A stretch of 64,000 nt of DNA from Parvibaculum sp046297875 (GCF_046297875.1 NZ_JBKBHD010000001.1:2852001-2916000), one strand, 5' to 3'; numbered from the stretch's first letter, positions 1 to 9,498 are shown. Program-made: numbers and translations. Notes: generated by a model not told the origin, from the sequence alone.

Positions 1-573
1 CATCACGGCTACTGGGTTCAGGTCAGAGCCGTAGGCGGGCAGCCCAAGCCGCTGCGCTTCAAGGGGGATCGACCCGCCGCCAGAAAATGGATCGTATACA
101 GGCGGCAGCACTCCGCCGCAGCTGCGCCGGATTTCAGCGCGCGCGCGCTCCAGCACCTCCTCATTGGTCGAGTTCTCCCAGAGCACCAGCTCTTCGATAA
201 TCTCGAACAGGCGCTTGCGTTCGATGTCGGCCGCGCAATCCGCGAGTGTTGGCTCTGGCGTGTCCGGCACATTCCCCTGAGCGTCCACCTTACGCTCGCG
301 CCACGCTTTTAGTCGGACTGCTAGGTCCGCCTCCGCCCGGTGGCGGACTTTCGGATCATCCAACAGCTTGTCTGCATAGCCCGAGGGGTCATCGACGAGC
401 TGCGCGAACAGCACCGCCCGGCACGCCGCCAGCGGCCGCCGCGCCCACCAGAGATGCAGCGTGGACGGATGCCCGTGCCGGATCGACTTCTCCCGCGCCG
501 ACGCCGCGTTGATCGCTTCCAGCGGGATGGCGACCTCGATGAGCTTCTTCTTGTACTTATTGGTCGAGGTCAT
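1..573 (-). CDS. DUF1156-type adenine-specific DNA methyltransferase, N-terminal part
   Basis: The first 191 codons are present and the gene runs off the left edge. The N-terminus carries the block GHPSTLHLWWARRPL (residues 34-48) characteristic of DUF1156 proteins. The SAM-binding motif I DPFSGGGS is at 161-168, followed by a second acidic strand ending SDLNPVAV. The catalytic (N/D)PPY motif would lie beyond the edge. The family methylates adenine in DNA and is often found in restriction-like defence clusters. The start ATG overlaps the end of the upstream ATPase gene by 17 bases, so the two are almost certainly co-translated. The likely role is self-protection or target marking for the helicase/ATPase genes upstream; that role is inferred. 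Confidence 0.85.
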   Translation of the reverse strand, partial: MTSTNKYKKKLIEVAIPLEAINAASAREKSIRHGHPSTLHLWWARRPLAACRAVLFAQLVDDPSGYADKLLDDPKVRHRAEADLAVRLKAWRERKVDAQGNVPDTPEPTLADCAADIERKRLFEIIEELVLWENSTNEEVLERARAEIRRSCGGVLPPVYDPFSGGGSIPLEAQRLGLPAYGSDLNPVAVM

Positions 574-3500
574 AGACGAGCCTGTATGTTGCGGGGTGAA
601 TGGTGATCTCGCCGCCATCGCGCAATGCGCGCAGGCGAGCGCCCGTCATTTCGACGGGTTCACCCTCAGGGTTGACGAGAATGAATGAGTAAGCGTCGGG
701 CTTCTGGTCGAGCAGGCCCCAGACGTCGGCCTCGATCTGAAGCGGTTCACGTTCCAGGCAATGCTCTTTCGGATAGTAATGCCGCTGCACCTCGCCGCCT
801 GCCGAGCGACGCTCCCACGGGAAACGCGCGCCGTTGGCACGGCCGATCCAGCTGCCATCCGAATGGTAGAAGCGATCCTCGCCATCGGGCTTGTAGCCGA
901 GCGCCAACGCGAAGCGGGCGATGACGCTGGGCCGCGCTGGCTTCTGCGGCGGGCGCGGACGGCTGACCGTCTCCGGCTCCAACAACCCGCCATCGGGTTC
1001 TTGGTGCGTCGCCTCTGGTTCCGGCGGATTCGTGGGATCCTCGTCCTCGTCCTCGTCCTCGTCCTCGGACAAGTCCTCGTCGATCACCGACCCGGCCTCG
1101 CCATCTGCCGACGCCGCCTGCTGAGAGTGCTCGGCCGGCTTATCGACCGCGTTGCCTTCGACAGGGGTAGCCGCAGGCGGAACCTCCACCACAGGCGCGA
1201 CCGTCGTCTGCTCTGGGCCGAGCGTGAAGTTCTCTTCGAGATAGTCCTTGATGTCCCCGGGCGACCGCTCGAACGCATAAGCCAGCGCGGCGCGAATATC
1301 GGCGCTCAGGCCCTTGCCGATCTCTTCCGGCGCGCGCTTGGCAAGCTTCGCCTTCGACAGCGGGCTGACGAACAGCTTGCGGTCCAGCCAGAGAATGTCC
1401 GTGAGCCGCGCCGTGCCAGCGGGCACGCCGTCCAGATAAGGGATCACTTCCAGCTTCGGGGCGGCGACCCAGCTTGTCGCCGCGATCGCCGCTGCCACCG
1501 TGCGCACGCGCTCGGTCTCGCCAGGGTCGGCCAGTTCGATCCGCGCAAGCTGCGTGCCGAAGGCCGTGAGCCAAGCGCGCCTGTCTTCAAGACCCGGAAA
1601 CAGGGGCGGCTGGTTGAAGCGCTCCTCGACGAGATCGGACAATGCCTGAAGCGACGAGAATGGCGGATTGCGCACCGTTTCGGCCGAAAGCTGCCGGAAA
1701 TCGGCTGTCTTGCGCTTCACCCAGTCGTGGAGATGCCCGTAGGTGAACAGGCTCTGCATGCTGAGCCCATAGGCGAGCGCGTCGGTTTCGACCCATTCGC
1801 CGGACAGGTTTACCCAATGCCCGCACTCTTCCCAGATGCGGGTCGGGTATCGGGACATGAGTGTCCGCACACGGCGCGCGTCATCAGGCGAGAGCGCCTT
1901 GCCCGAGGCAAGCGTACCCAGCCATTGCAGCGTGAGATCAGCAGAGGGCCGTTCGGCGACGCCTACGCGCCGCCACAGGCTGAGATCGAGCACCGAGGCC
2001 CGGATCACCGCGGCGCCCGGGACATCCTCCTCGTCACCGGCCAGGAACACCGCGCCCGATGTCACCCAGGTCCCGTCCTGTGCGAGGATCAGCTTCTCTG
2101 CCTTGAACGCGTCCTTGATGCTCTGGGCGTCAGGCGTGGAAGCGGCATCGAGCATCTGGTCGAGGCGGCGATACCATTTCTCGACCTCATGGGCCGGCGC
2201 CTTGTCCGACTTCGCCAGCGCGCGTAGCCGGTCGAGCAATCGACCTGGCCCGCTCGGCGAGCTGCGGACGCCGAGCAGATCGAGCAGCGGCCGAGTCGTC
2301 TCCCGGTCGAGGAGACCGTGCACGAATGGCTCGACATCCATGAGCGATTCCGTCTCCGGCGTCCTCCGGAGCAGATCGGCAGGGACATGGATCATGTCGC
2401 GCGTATCGGGAAGGCAGGGCTTCGACCTGAGCTTCAGCAACCAGTCCGCCAGCAGGGGCTCTGACGTCAGCGATCGGGTCGATCCCGTAGTCGCGACCTG
2501 GGACAGGCGCGCACTTGATGCACGAGACCAGTAGCTGTCCCGCTGCTCCAAAATTCGCCCGGCGACCTTGGCCCAAATTCGTGGGTCGGACTTCGCCAGC
2601 GCCTCCCAGTGCCGCCAGTACTCGGCCGGGACATCCCAGTCCTCGACGACGAACTGGCTCGTCACATAGGGGTGATAGAGCGCTCCGCGCAGACCACGTT
2701 TTTTGGCCTCGGCGTCCACCTGCTGGCGCCCATAGACGTTTGTCCGCTTTGCGGTCAGCGGTGCGAAGGTCTGTAGTCCCGAACGGCCGGACGACACCCA
2801 CCGCAGCCAATCCTCGCGCGAACAGGAGGAGAAGCTGGCCACATAATCGGGGTGCAGGAGCTGCGTCTGCCGTGCAGTCTCCGGCAACAGGGCTTCCAAG
2901 GTGCCGTCTTCGTCGTACAGGATCGCTGTGGCGACCTGTCGAAGCTTCCGATCAGCGCAGGCATAGCGAAATGCTTCGCCCGCGGTCGCACCAAGCTTTG
3001 CCGCGATCTGGGCCAGTTGCACGCACTCGGCCAGCTTGATGCCGCTTGTTCCAAAGAAGTCGGCAGCGACCCGTTCGATCACCGCGTTGACGTCACTCGT
3101 GTCGTCGAGGCCGATTTTCTTGAGCACTGCAAAGGCAGCTTGGGTCGGGTCAGCTCGGCCATCGCCGTCGCCCTTGTCCCGGCGTTGCTCCGCCAGAAAG
3201 CGGGTCCAGTTCTGATTGAGGACGATCAGATGCCCCGCGAGAAACTCCCAGTCATCATCCGACTGGAGCAGCTTCTTCTCCCCGAGCCGCACCACCTCAG
3301 ACGCCGAATACAGCACTTCATTGCCCTGGACAGGAACGATGCGGAGTCGCTCCGGTTGATGGCTCTGCCATCCCGTCACCTCGGGCGCGATGTAAGTCCA
3401 AAGGTTCAGCAGATGCCGCCATGTGGACGGCCGAGGCAGGTGGCTCGTGCGAAGGCGCGCGAGAAGATCGCTCTTCGAAAACTCCTCGACCAGGTTCCAG

Positions 3501-4816
3501 TGAACCAGCTTGGTCCGGTCGGAGGCCGAGACATGCCGACACAAGGCGGGGCGCGACTTCTCATCCAAGAGAGCCATCGCCTGCTCCGCTGGCCAGATAT
3601 CGAAGATCGGCAGCGGGATCACGATCGCCGCGTCGGCGGCAACCAGCCTGCCCTCATCGGTCAGCAGGATCGGCCGGTCCTCGACCGCGTCCGCGAACGC
3701 CAGCTCGACGATGCCAGCGCAAGAGCCCTCAAGCGTGCTGGCCTCGCGGTCAACGTCAGGCAGCAGGCCATAGGCTGCAGCTCGATCCAGAACACCGGTC
3801 TTGGTCTGTTCGAGCCATTCCACCATCGCCTTGGCCGCGAGTTCGCCGGCACGTTGCAGCAACCAGCGGTTTGTCGGCGAGGTCTCGGGGTCCTTGATCT
3901 TAAGGCGGGCGGGATCCTGGATGAACGGAGCGTTGCAGGCGAACGGGAGCGGCGTCTCAACACCCGTTGGCAGCACGACATAGAGCCGGCCCTTCGCGCC
4001 CAGGACGATCTCAACCCGACAGGGCGGGAAGTCCCCGCCGTCCTCGGCACCGAGCATCCGTTCCTTACGGATTTCGTCGAGCGCATCAGCGGGGAACGCT
4101 TCTTCCGCCGACCGGACCAGCAGAAAGGCGTCATCGCCCTTGTCGTCCAGCGACATCCACTCGCTCTCGGCGACAGGGCCGGGTCCGAGGCTCTGCCAGT
4201 GGACCACGCGCTCGCCAATCTGCAGCCGGCGGATTTTCTTGAAGAACAGCAGCGAAACCGGACTCTTCAGCCAGTCATCGAGGTTCTTCTCGACCTCGCG
4301 GCAGAGAAGTGGGTTGGCGATCGCCGCTTCGACGCGCGTGACGCCATGCGTCGTGCGCCCACCGTCAATCCAATGTGGCTCGGTGAACCGGTTCCGCTCG
4401 AAGGCGACGGACAATGTGGGGGTGAACAGCTCGACGCGATCGCCCAGGCTGAACGTGCTCTTGAACCCGATCCCCCGGAACCCGATGGTGTGCAGGGCGC
4501 GCTTGTTCGAGTAGCCGAAGCGGCAGATCGACGCGAAGTGCGCTTCGACAAAGTCTTCGCCATTGTGCTCGAACACGAAACGCTGGTCTTCGATCGAAAC
4601 ACGCGCCTCGGTCGCCCCGGCATCGTCGGCATTCTGCAGCAGCTCCGACAGGATATGGCGCGGGCTCTGCACCTGCTTGAACAGTTGGTGCCAAGGCCCG
4701 GCAAGCTCGGGGTCGGCCTCAAGCTGATTCCAGCGCTTCGATGCGCCATCCCTGATCGGATGGAAGTAATCCGGTGGCCCAGCCCTGACGGGCTTGGACT
4801 GGCGCTCCGCACTCAT
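557..4816 (-). CDS. Large sacsin/Hsp90-like (GHKL) ATPase-domain protein
   Basis: The protein is 1419 residues. Residues 50-130 hold a GHKL/sacsin-type ATP-binding fold: ELLQNADDAG (58-67, the N-box with the metal-binding Asn), HNGEDF (84-89, the D-x-G region in degenerate form) and IGFRGIGFKSTF (111-122, G-box and lid). The long middle part has no domain I recognise. An acidic low-complexity run of Glu/Asp lies near residue 1250, before a conserved-looking C-terminal module of about 150 residues. The start overlaps the helicase stop by ATGA and the end overlaps the methyltransferase start, so this is the third gene of a tight operon. Related sacsin-like ATPases occur in bacterial defence islands. 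A role as the DNA- or RNA-activated ATPase of a restriction complex is inference. Confidence 0.8.
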   Translation of the reverse strand: MSAERQSKPVRAGPPDYFHPIRDGASKRWNQLEADPELAGPWHQLFKQVQSPRHILSELLQNADDAGATEARVSIEDQRFVFEHNGEDFVEAHFASICRFGYSNKRALHTIGFRGIGFKSTFSLGDRVELFTPTLSVAFERNRFTEPHWIDGGRTTHGVTRVEAAIANPLLCREVEKNLDDWLKSPVSLLFFKKIRRLQIGERVVHWQSLGPGPVAESEWMSLDDKGDDAFLLVRSAEEAFPADALDEIRKERMLGAEDGGDFPPCRVEIVLGAKGRLYVVLPTGVETPLPFACNAPFIQDPARLKIKDPETSPTNRWLLQRAGELAAKAMVEWLEQTKTGVLDRAAAYGLLPDVDREASTLEGSCAGIVELAFADAVEDRPILLTDEGRLVAADAAIVIPLPIFDIWPAEQAMALLDEKSRPALCRHVSASDRTKLVHWNLVEEFSKSDLLARLRTSHLPRPSTWRHLLNLWTYIAPEVTGWQSHQPERLRIVPVQGNEVLYSASEVVRLGEKKLLQSDDDWEFLAGHLIVLNQNWTRFLAEQRRDKGDGDGRADPTQAAFAVLKKIGLDDTSDVNAVIERVAADFFGTSGIKLAECVQLAQIAAKLGATAGEAFRYACADRKLRQVATAILYDEDGTLEALLPETARQTQLLHPDYVASFSSCSREDWLRWVSSGRSGLQTFAPLTAKRTNVYGRQQVDAEAKKRGLRGALYHPYVTSQFVVEDWDVPAEYWRHWEALAKSDPRIWAKVAGRILEQRDSYWSRASSARLSQVATTGSTRSLTSEPLLADWLLKLRSKPCLPDTRDMIHVPADLLRRTPETESLMDVEPFVHGLLDRETTRPLLDLLGVRSSPSGPGRLLDRLRALAKSDKAPAHEVEKWYRRLDQMLDAASTPDAQSIKDAFKAEKLILAQDGTWVTSGAVFLAGDEEDVPGAAVIRASVLDLSLWRRVGVAERPSADLTLQWLGTLASGKALSPDDARRVRTLMSRYPTRIWEECGHWVNLSGEWVETDALAYGLSMQSLFTYGHLHDWVKRKTADFRQLSAETVRNPPFSSLQALSDLVEERFNQPPLFPGLEDRRAWLTAFGTQLARIELADPGETERVRTVAAAIAATSWVAAPKLEVIPYLDGVPAGTARLTDILWLDRKLFVSPLSKAKLAKRAPEEIGKGLSADIRAALAYAFERSPGDIKDYLEENFTLGPEQTTVAPVVEVPPAATPVEGNAVDKPAEHSQQAASADGEAGSVIDEDLSEDEDEDEDEDPTNPPEPEATHQEPDGGLLEPETVSRPRPPQKPARPSVIARFALALGYKPDGEDRFYHSDGSWIGRANGARFPWERRSAGGEVQRHYYPKEHCLEREPLQIEADVWGLLDQKPDAYSFILVNPEGEPVEMTGARLRALRDGGEITIHPATYRLVYDLDQ
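1038..1067. repeat. (TCCTCG)5 hexanucleotide repeat
   Basis: Five perfect tandem copies of TCCTCG sit inside the large ATPase gene and encode the alternating Glu-Asp run. Because the unit is six bases, changes in copy number would lengthen or shorten the acidic tract without shifting the frame. Confidence 0.85.
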
Positions 4817-7800
4817 GATGGCGGCACCGCACGTTCAAGCAGACGCCGCAGGTCAAACTGGATCGCTGTCTCCAGGAAGGACGGCTCGCGTTCAATCAAC
4901 GGGCCGCGCACATATCGCGGCTCGTGCGCAAACCCGCCGTTGACGGCCACGACCGCGAGGATGAACTTTTCCGGCTCATGCAAAGATGTGATGATCTCCT
5001 GCCGCGTGATCATCACGGAGTCCGCACCGTCGATCCGGCCCTTGACCTCGATGAAGCGAAGGTGTCCGGACTTCGGATTGTGCGAGGCGATGTCGTAGCC
5101 AATCTTCTGGGCGGAAACGTCGAGCGGTTCGTGCCCCAGCGCTCGCTCCGCCGCCATCACAGCCTGCATTGCCGCGAGCTCGATCTCTCTCCGCGCCGCC
5201 GGATCCTCGGCAAAATGATTGGGTACCGTGGGATTTTGCCGGGCTTTGAGCAGCCCGCGCGGAATGACGACCATGCCGCCTCGCACCCGCGGCGGCTGCG
5301 ATGAGATAAACCGCTCCCGCTCGAGCTGATCCATTCGGCGCTTCTGCCGCTCCGCCAGATCCTCGGCGCGCCGCTGGGCGTTCTGCCAGCTGAGCCGCGT
5401 CTTCTTGCCGGCCTTCTCTTCTTCTTTCAGCTCGAAGGCCCGCGAGTCCCAGTAGTTAATTTCCTTCTTAAGGCGGGCACGTACCTCCTGCTCGACCTTC
5501 TCGATTTCGGGTATGCGCCGCGCCTTGACTTCGGCGACGTGTCCTTGCGCCAGCTCCACGGTGGCGAAGCGGATTGCCGTCTTCTCAAGCTCAGTCGTCA
5601 ACCAGTCATCGTCCAGGAGATCTCGCACCAAGCTGACCTCTTCCGGCGCAGCGGGACGAAGATTGAGATGAGGCGCGATACCAGCGTTGCTGGCACTCCC
5701 GGCCTTGTCGATCGCGGCAAACTGCAAGCGCTGAGAAATCACATGCGGCTTGCCGCCGCTCGTCGTGCGGGCGTCCTGGACCGTGTGCTCCAGCAGGAAG
5801 ACAGCGGACAGCGCGTCGCCAGTATCGGTTTCGTCCACCAGTATCGCGCCCTGGCGCATGATCTGCTCGTACTGCTCCCGGATGAGGCTGATCACAGCCT
5901 CCAGCAGCGGATGGCCCGGGCAGATGAACGCAGCGACCGGCTGTTGATTGATCTTGCTCTTCTCGAAGCAGACCCGCTCGTACTGCTTTTGGATAGGCGC
6001 GCCCGTGCCAATTTGGCGATCGCGCTCTCTGATCCGCACTGGAACGTGGGTGACTTCCCAGCGGCCCTCTTCACGGCGCTTCAAACGGCCGCCCAGATGC
6101 TGGAATGCCTCGACAAAGAAGCTCTGAATGTGGTGCGGCTGCAGGCGCAACGCTTCGGCGCGCTCCATCTCGAGCCGCAGCTCTTCGACCTTGGCCTGAG
6201 GCATGGTGTCGTTTGTGAGCGCGCGTCGACGCAGAAGTTCCAGCAGGTGCGTCTGGTCGACTGCGCCATCGACTTGGCGGAACAAGCGCGCCCTCACCTC
6301 CTCCTGTTCGCCATACTGGATGGCCTGGAACAAGAGGTCTTTCAGCGCGGTCCCTTCGAAAAGCTCACCGAGCACATCATAGACGCGCCCACCCAAGGCC
6401 TCCCGCGCCGCCTCAAGCTTTTCGAGCAGACGCCCGTAGACCTCGCCCTCACGCGTGTCGGCCGCCACAAGATTCCAGAGGTGGCAAACTTCGGTCTGCC
6501 CGATGCGATGGATGCGGCCGAAGCGCTGCTCGATCTTGTTGGGGTTCCATGGAAGGTCGTAGTTGACCATCAAGTGGCCGCGCTGGAGGTTCACGCCTTC
6601 GCCCGCCGCATCGTTGGCGATGAGCACAAGCAAGTCCTTGTCCTGCATGAAGCGCTCGATCACCTTCCTCCGCTCCTCGCGCGACACACCACCATGGATG
6701 ACGTCCACGGCTTCAGGGCTCCCAAGGCGAGCGCGCACTTTGTCGAGCAGGTAATGAAGCGTGTCCTTGGGCTCGGTGAAGATGATCAGCTTCCGGCGAT
6801 TTCCGGCGGCGTCGATCATGAGATCGTCGTCGAGAATGCGGTTCAGCTGGGTCCACTTCGTATCGACACCGGAGCGCAGGACGCCCAGCGCCATCGACTC
6901 CAGCCCCTTGAGCGTGTCGACTTCGAGAGCCAGCTGCTCGACGGTCTCCGCCGTCGTCGCGCCAGTCGAAATCAGCTCTTCGAGCTCATCGATTTCGTCC
7001 TGTCCGTACTCGTCGATGTTGCCGAGAACATCGGAGCTCACCGACGGCTCGCCGATACCGGCACGCCGTCCCTTGGCCGCGAGTCTCGCTTCGCCCAGCT
7101 CGGTCTCGAGCCGTTCGCGGCGACGCTTCAGCGACTGATAGATGGCAGCCGGTGAGGAAGCGAGGCGACGCTGCAGGATCTGCAGGGCGAATCCGACATT
7201 ATTGCGCTTCTTGCCATCTCCCTCAGCAAACCGCTGAACCCGGTTCATCTCGGTTCGCACATATTCGGTCACGGCGGCGTAGAGCGCAGCCTCGCCTTCC
7301 GAGAGCTGGTATTTGACCGTGCGGGCTCGGCGCTCGGGAAAGAGCGGCCGACCGTCGAACCTCAGCAGCTCTTCCTTCGTCAGGCGCCGCATCATGTCTT
7401 CCGTATCGGCATAATGGACGCCATCACGGAAACGCCCCTCGAACCGGTCGCCGTCGAGCAGCGCCATGAAGAGCTGAAAGTCCTCTTCCTTGCCGTTATG
7501 CGGCGTCGCCGACATGAGCAGCAGATGCCGGCAGACCTGGCCGAGCTTCTGACCAACCTGATATCGCCGCGTGTATTTGACCTCGCCACCGAAATAGGTT
7601 GCCGACATGCGGTGGGCTTCGTCGCAGATGACGAGGTCCCACTCGCGGGCGCTCATGAGCTTTTCTTGCAGGTCTTCGTTGCGGGCCAGAACGTCGAGGC
7701 GAACGATAAGTCGATCCCGGTCGTTGAACGGGTTCCCCGAGCGAGACGTCTCGATCATGTCCCGCGTCAGGATGTCGAACTCGAGATTGAACTTCTGACC

Positions 7801-8316
7801 CAGTTCATCTTGCCACTGCTCGACCAGGCTGCCGGGGGCGACCACGAGGCAACGCTCGAGGTCGCTCCGCGCGATGAGTTCCTTGATCAGCAAGCCCGCC
7901 ATGATCGTCTTGCCGGCGCCGGGATCATCTGCGAGCAGAAAGCGCAACGGCTGCCGCGGAAGCATCTCGCCATAGACTGCCGAAATCTGATGAGGCAGCG
8001 GATCGACGAGGCTGGTGTGGATGGCCAGATAAGGATCGAAAAAATGGGCAAGCTTGATGCGGTTGGCTTCGGTCACCAATCGAAGCAACGCACCATCCGC
8101 GTCGAACGACCACGGCCGCCCGTCCTGCTCGACCTCGAGACGATGCTCGTCGTCCCTGTAGAGAACAGACTCCGCGACCGAGCCGTCGTGGTTGCGGTAG
8201 ACGACATTGATCGCCTGATCTCCGATCCAGTCCACGGACACGATCTGCACGGGCTGCGCAGACGCGATGCCGCGGACGGAGGCGCCGTTCTTGATGCTTT
8301 CGAGCTTGGCGATCAT
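4813..8316 (-). CDS. SNF2-family helicase with C-terminal DUF3883 domain
   Basis: About 1167 residues from ATG 8316, which has the Shine-Dalgarno-like GGGGGAG about 8 bases upstream; a GTG at 8334 is the alternative. Superfamily 2 motifs appear in order: DPGAGKT (about 132), CDEAH (about 231), MSATPHNG (about 270) and a helicase-C block with QRFGRIHRIGQ (about 595). Near residue 1089 the block FIEVKGR follows a GYDIASHNP strand. This is the DUF3883 signature, related to PD-(D/E)XK nuclease folds, although the full catalytic set is not obvious. DUF3883 helicases recur in restriction-like phage-defence clusters. The gene lies 25 bases after the WYL gene and overlaps the ATPase gene by ATGA. It probably translocates on, or remodels, invading DNA for the complex. 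Confidence 0.85.
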   Translation of the reverse strand: MIAKLESIKNGASVRGIASAQPVQIVSVDWIGDQAINVVYRNHDGSVAESVLYRDDEHRLEVEQDGRPWSFDADGALLRLVTEANRIKLAHFFDPYLAIHTSLVDPLPHQISAVYGEMLPRQPLRFLLADDPGAGKTIMAGLLIKELIARSDLERCLVVAPGSLVEQWQDELGQKFNLEFDILTRDMIETSRSGNPFNDRDRLIVRLDVLARNEDLQEKLMSAREWDLVICDEAHRMSATYFGGEVKYTRRYQVGQKLGQVCRHLLLMSATPHNGKEEDFQLFMALLDGDRFEGRFRDGVHYADTEDMMRRLTKEELLRFDGRPLFPERRARTVKYQLSEGEAALYAAVTEYVRTEMNRVQRFAEGDGKKRNNVGFALQILQRRLASSPAAIYQSLKRRRERLETELGEARLAAKGRRAGIGEPSVSSDVLGNIDEYGQDEIDELEELISTGATTAETVEQLALEVDTLKGLESMALGVLRSGVDTKWTQLNRILDDDLMIDAAGNRRKLIIFTEPKDTLHYLLDKVRARLGSPEAVDVIHGGVSREERRKVIERFMQDKDLLVLIANDAAGEGVNLQRGHLMVNYDLPWNPNKIEQRFGRIHRIGQTEVCHLWNLVAADTREGEVYGRLLEKLEAAREALGGRVYDVLGELFEGTALKDLLFQAIQYGEQEEVRARLFRQVDGAVDQTHLLELLRRRALTNDTMPQAKVEELRLEMERAEALRLQPHHIQSFFVEAFQHLGGRLKRREEGRWEVTHVPVRIRERDRQIGTGAPIQKQYERVCFEKSKINQQPVAAFICPGHPLLEAVISLIREQYEQIMRQGAILVDETDTGDALSAVFLLEHTVQDARTTSGGKPHVISQRLQFAAIDKAGSASNAGIAPHLNLRPAAPEEVSLVRDLLDDDWLTTELEKTAIRFATVELAQGHVAEVKARRIPEIEKVEQEVRARLKKEINYWDSRAFELKEEEKAGKKTRLSWQNAQRRAEDLAERQKRRMDQLERERFISSQPPRVRGGMVVIPRGLLKARQNPTVPNHFAEDPAARREIELAAMQAVMAAERALGHEPLDVSAQKIGYDIASHNPKSGHLRFIEVKGRIDGADSVMITRQEIITSLHEPEKFILAVVAVNGGFAHEPRYVRGPLIEREPSFLETAIQFDLRRLLERAVPPS

Positions 8317-8341
8317 CAGCCGGCGCTCCCCCACAATATCG

Positions 8342-9226
8342 TCATATCAGAAGCTCCGCCTTGTTCAGCGCAGCCTCGGTTTCCTTGCGGTTTAGCGCAA
8401 CAATATGCTGTGTGCGAGCACTCTGCTTGGCCGCATCGCCGAGCAGGCCAAGTCGCTTCAGAACATAGAAAAGCATCGCATACCGAACGGACAGCACACC
8501 ATTGCCTTGGTCCAGCCCATAATCTTTGGCGACCACCTTCTTCTGACTTTCCGTTAAATCCGGATGGGGTCCGATGACTACATCGAAGAAGTTGTTCCAG
8601 AGCCAATCTTGCTCGCCGGTCGCCCCGGGCTTGCCCTTACCCCGCACCTCGAGGATCCGTGGGAGCAGGAAGTCCTTGAACCTGTTCTCGAGGTGGCAAT
8701 AGGCGCGCACGTGCCATCGGAAGCCGTCAAAACCGAAGGCATGCGGTGTAATTCGACGCCAGATGGGATCTGGCCGAACCTTGTTCATCGACTGATAGAA
8801 GATTTCCACCGATTCGCTCTCGCGCACTGCGTCGAGCACAAGGCGCAAGACCTGGATGTCGATGTCCCGTTTTGGGGTCAGCGCCACATCCGCATTCGGC
8901 AGCGTGGAGATCCAAGAATCGTGAGTCGGCACCGCGCCTTCGGCGACTGACCGAAGCTGCGCAAGATAGACATACGGATCGGGCTCAAGAAAACGCAGGA
9001 CGAACTTGTCGGCCGCTACATAACGCTTCTCCCGCGTATCGTAGTCCATGTTTCCCGGCGCGCGCTCTTGATAGAGGGCCAGGTCCTTCGACGCCTGGGG
9101 CACTGACACGCCAAAAAATTCCACGAGGTCGGCACGATTGATCGACCCTTCCCAGAACAACCGGAACTCGACGAACTCGAGACGGCGCTCCACCCCCCAC
9201 TTCAACGCCGCTGCGGTCACTTTCAT
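8342..9226 (-). CDS. WYL-domain transcriptional regulator (BrxR/CapW-like)
   Basis: 294 residues. An N-terminal winged-helix region contains the block FFGVSVPQASKDLALYQ. A central WYL-type domain (VEIFYQSMNK, RRITPHAFGFDGFRWHVRAYC) and a C-terminal dimerisation-type domain follow. Start ATG 9226 is preferred because the family begins near this Met and GGAG lies 10 bases upstream; an in-frame ATG at 9259 is possible. Proteins of this layout (BrxR, CapW) repress defence operons and are thought to sense ligands such as nucleic acid. It is the first gene of the helicase-ATPase-methyltransferase operon and lies beside a palindromic candidate operator, so autorepression is likely. Confidence 0.85.
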   Translation of the reverse strand: MKVTAAALKWGVERRLEFVEFRLFWEGSINRADLVEFFGVSVPQASKDLALYQERAPGNMDYDTREKRYVAADKFVLRFLEPDPYVYLAQLRSVAEGAVPTHDSWISTLPNADVALTPKRDIDIQVLRLVLDAVRESESVEIFYQSMNKVRPDPIWRRITPHAFGFDGFRWHVRAYCHLENRFKDFLLPRILEVRGKGKPGATGEQDWLWNNFFDVVIGPHPDLTESQKKVVAKDYGLDQGNGVLSVRYAMLFYVLKRLGLLGDAAKQSARTQHIVALNRKETEAALNKAELLI

Positions 9227-9291
9227 CGCATTCCATCTCCGCCCGAACATGGGCATCAAAACTATATGGACACTGGTACATGATGCGTGTA

Positions 9292-9329
9292 ATTATTAGT
9301 CCCATCAGACCAGCTGGTCAATGGTCAAT
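9292..9329 (-). promoter_or_regulatory. Candidate promoter and operator of the leftward defence operon
   Basis: On the minus strand TTGACC (9321-9316) and AATAAT (9297-9292), 18 bases apart, form a sigma70-like promoter for the WYL operon. Overlapping the -35 is the perfect 12-bp palindrome GACCAGCTGGTC (9308-9319), and the half-site TGGTCAA recurs immediately beside it. This is a good position for WYL repressor binding and could affect the rightward operon as well. It is predicted from sequence only. Confidence 0.45.
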
Positions 9330-9354
9330 GAGGCCCAAATTTCGGGAGCAAGCG

Positions 9355-9498
9355 ATGCCAAAACGCAGATCCAATGGCGAGGTCACCGGCAAGCGGGCGG
9401 CAAGCGCAGCAGCGAAAGTTCTGCGCGACCCGAAGAGCAGCAAGGCCGCAAAGACTGCCGCAGCCTCGGCGCTGACGCAGCGCTCGAACCGTAAGTGA
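9355..9498 (+). CDS. Small Lys/Arg/Ala-rich basic protein
   Basis: 47 residues, very basic and alanine-rich (for example KVLRDPKSSKAAKTAAASAL). ATG 9355 is preceded by GGGAG at a good distance; a longer reading from 9280 would run through the operator region and is disfavoured. It is the first gene of the rightward operon, about 20 bases before the nuclease gene start. Short proteins of this composition are common but uncharacterised. The charge suggests nucleic-acid binding. No function is assigned. Confidence 0.55.
   Translation: MPKRRSNGEVTGKRAASAAAKVLRDPKSSKAAKTAAASALTQRSNRK

Noticed and set aside
761..5098. Long plus-strand open frames (488 codons from 761 and 748 codons from 2852) opposite the ATPase gene
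   Set aside because: They are antisense to a gene with clear motifs, have skewed Arg/Leu-rich composition, no ribosome sites and no recognisable domains. High-GC shadow frames.
5539..8577. Long plus-strand frames opposite the SNF2 helicase
   Set aside because: Shadow frames of the helicase gene; no independent evidence.
9280..9354. N-terminal extension of the small basic protein to 9280
   Set aside because: It would be translated from inside the promoter and operator; ATG 9355 has a good ribosome site.
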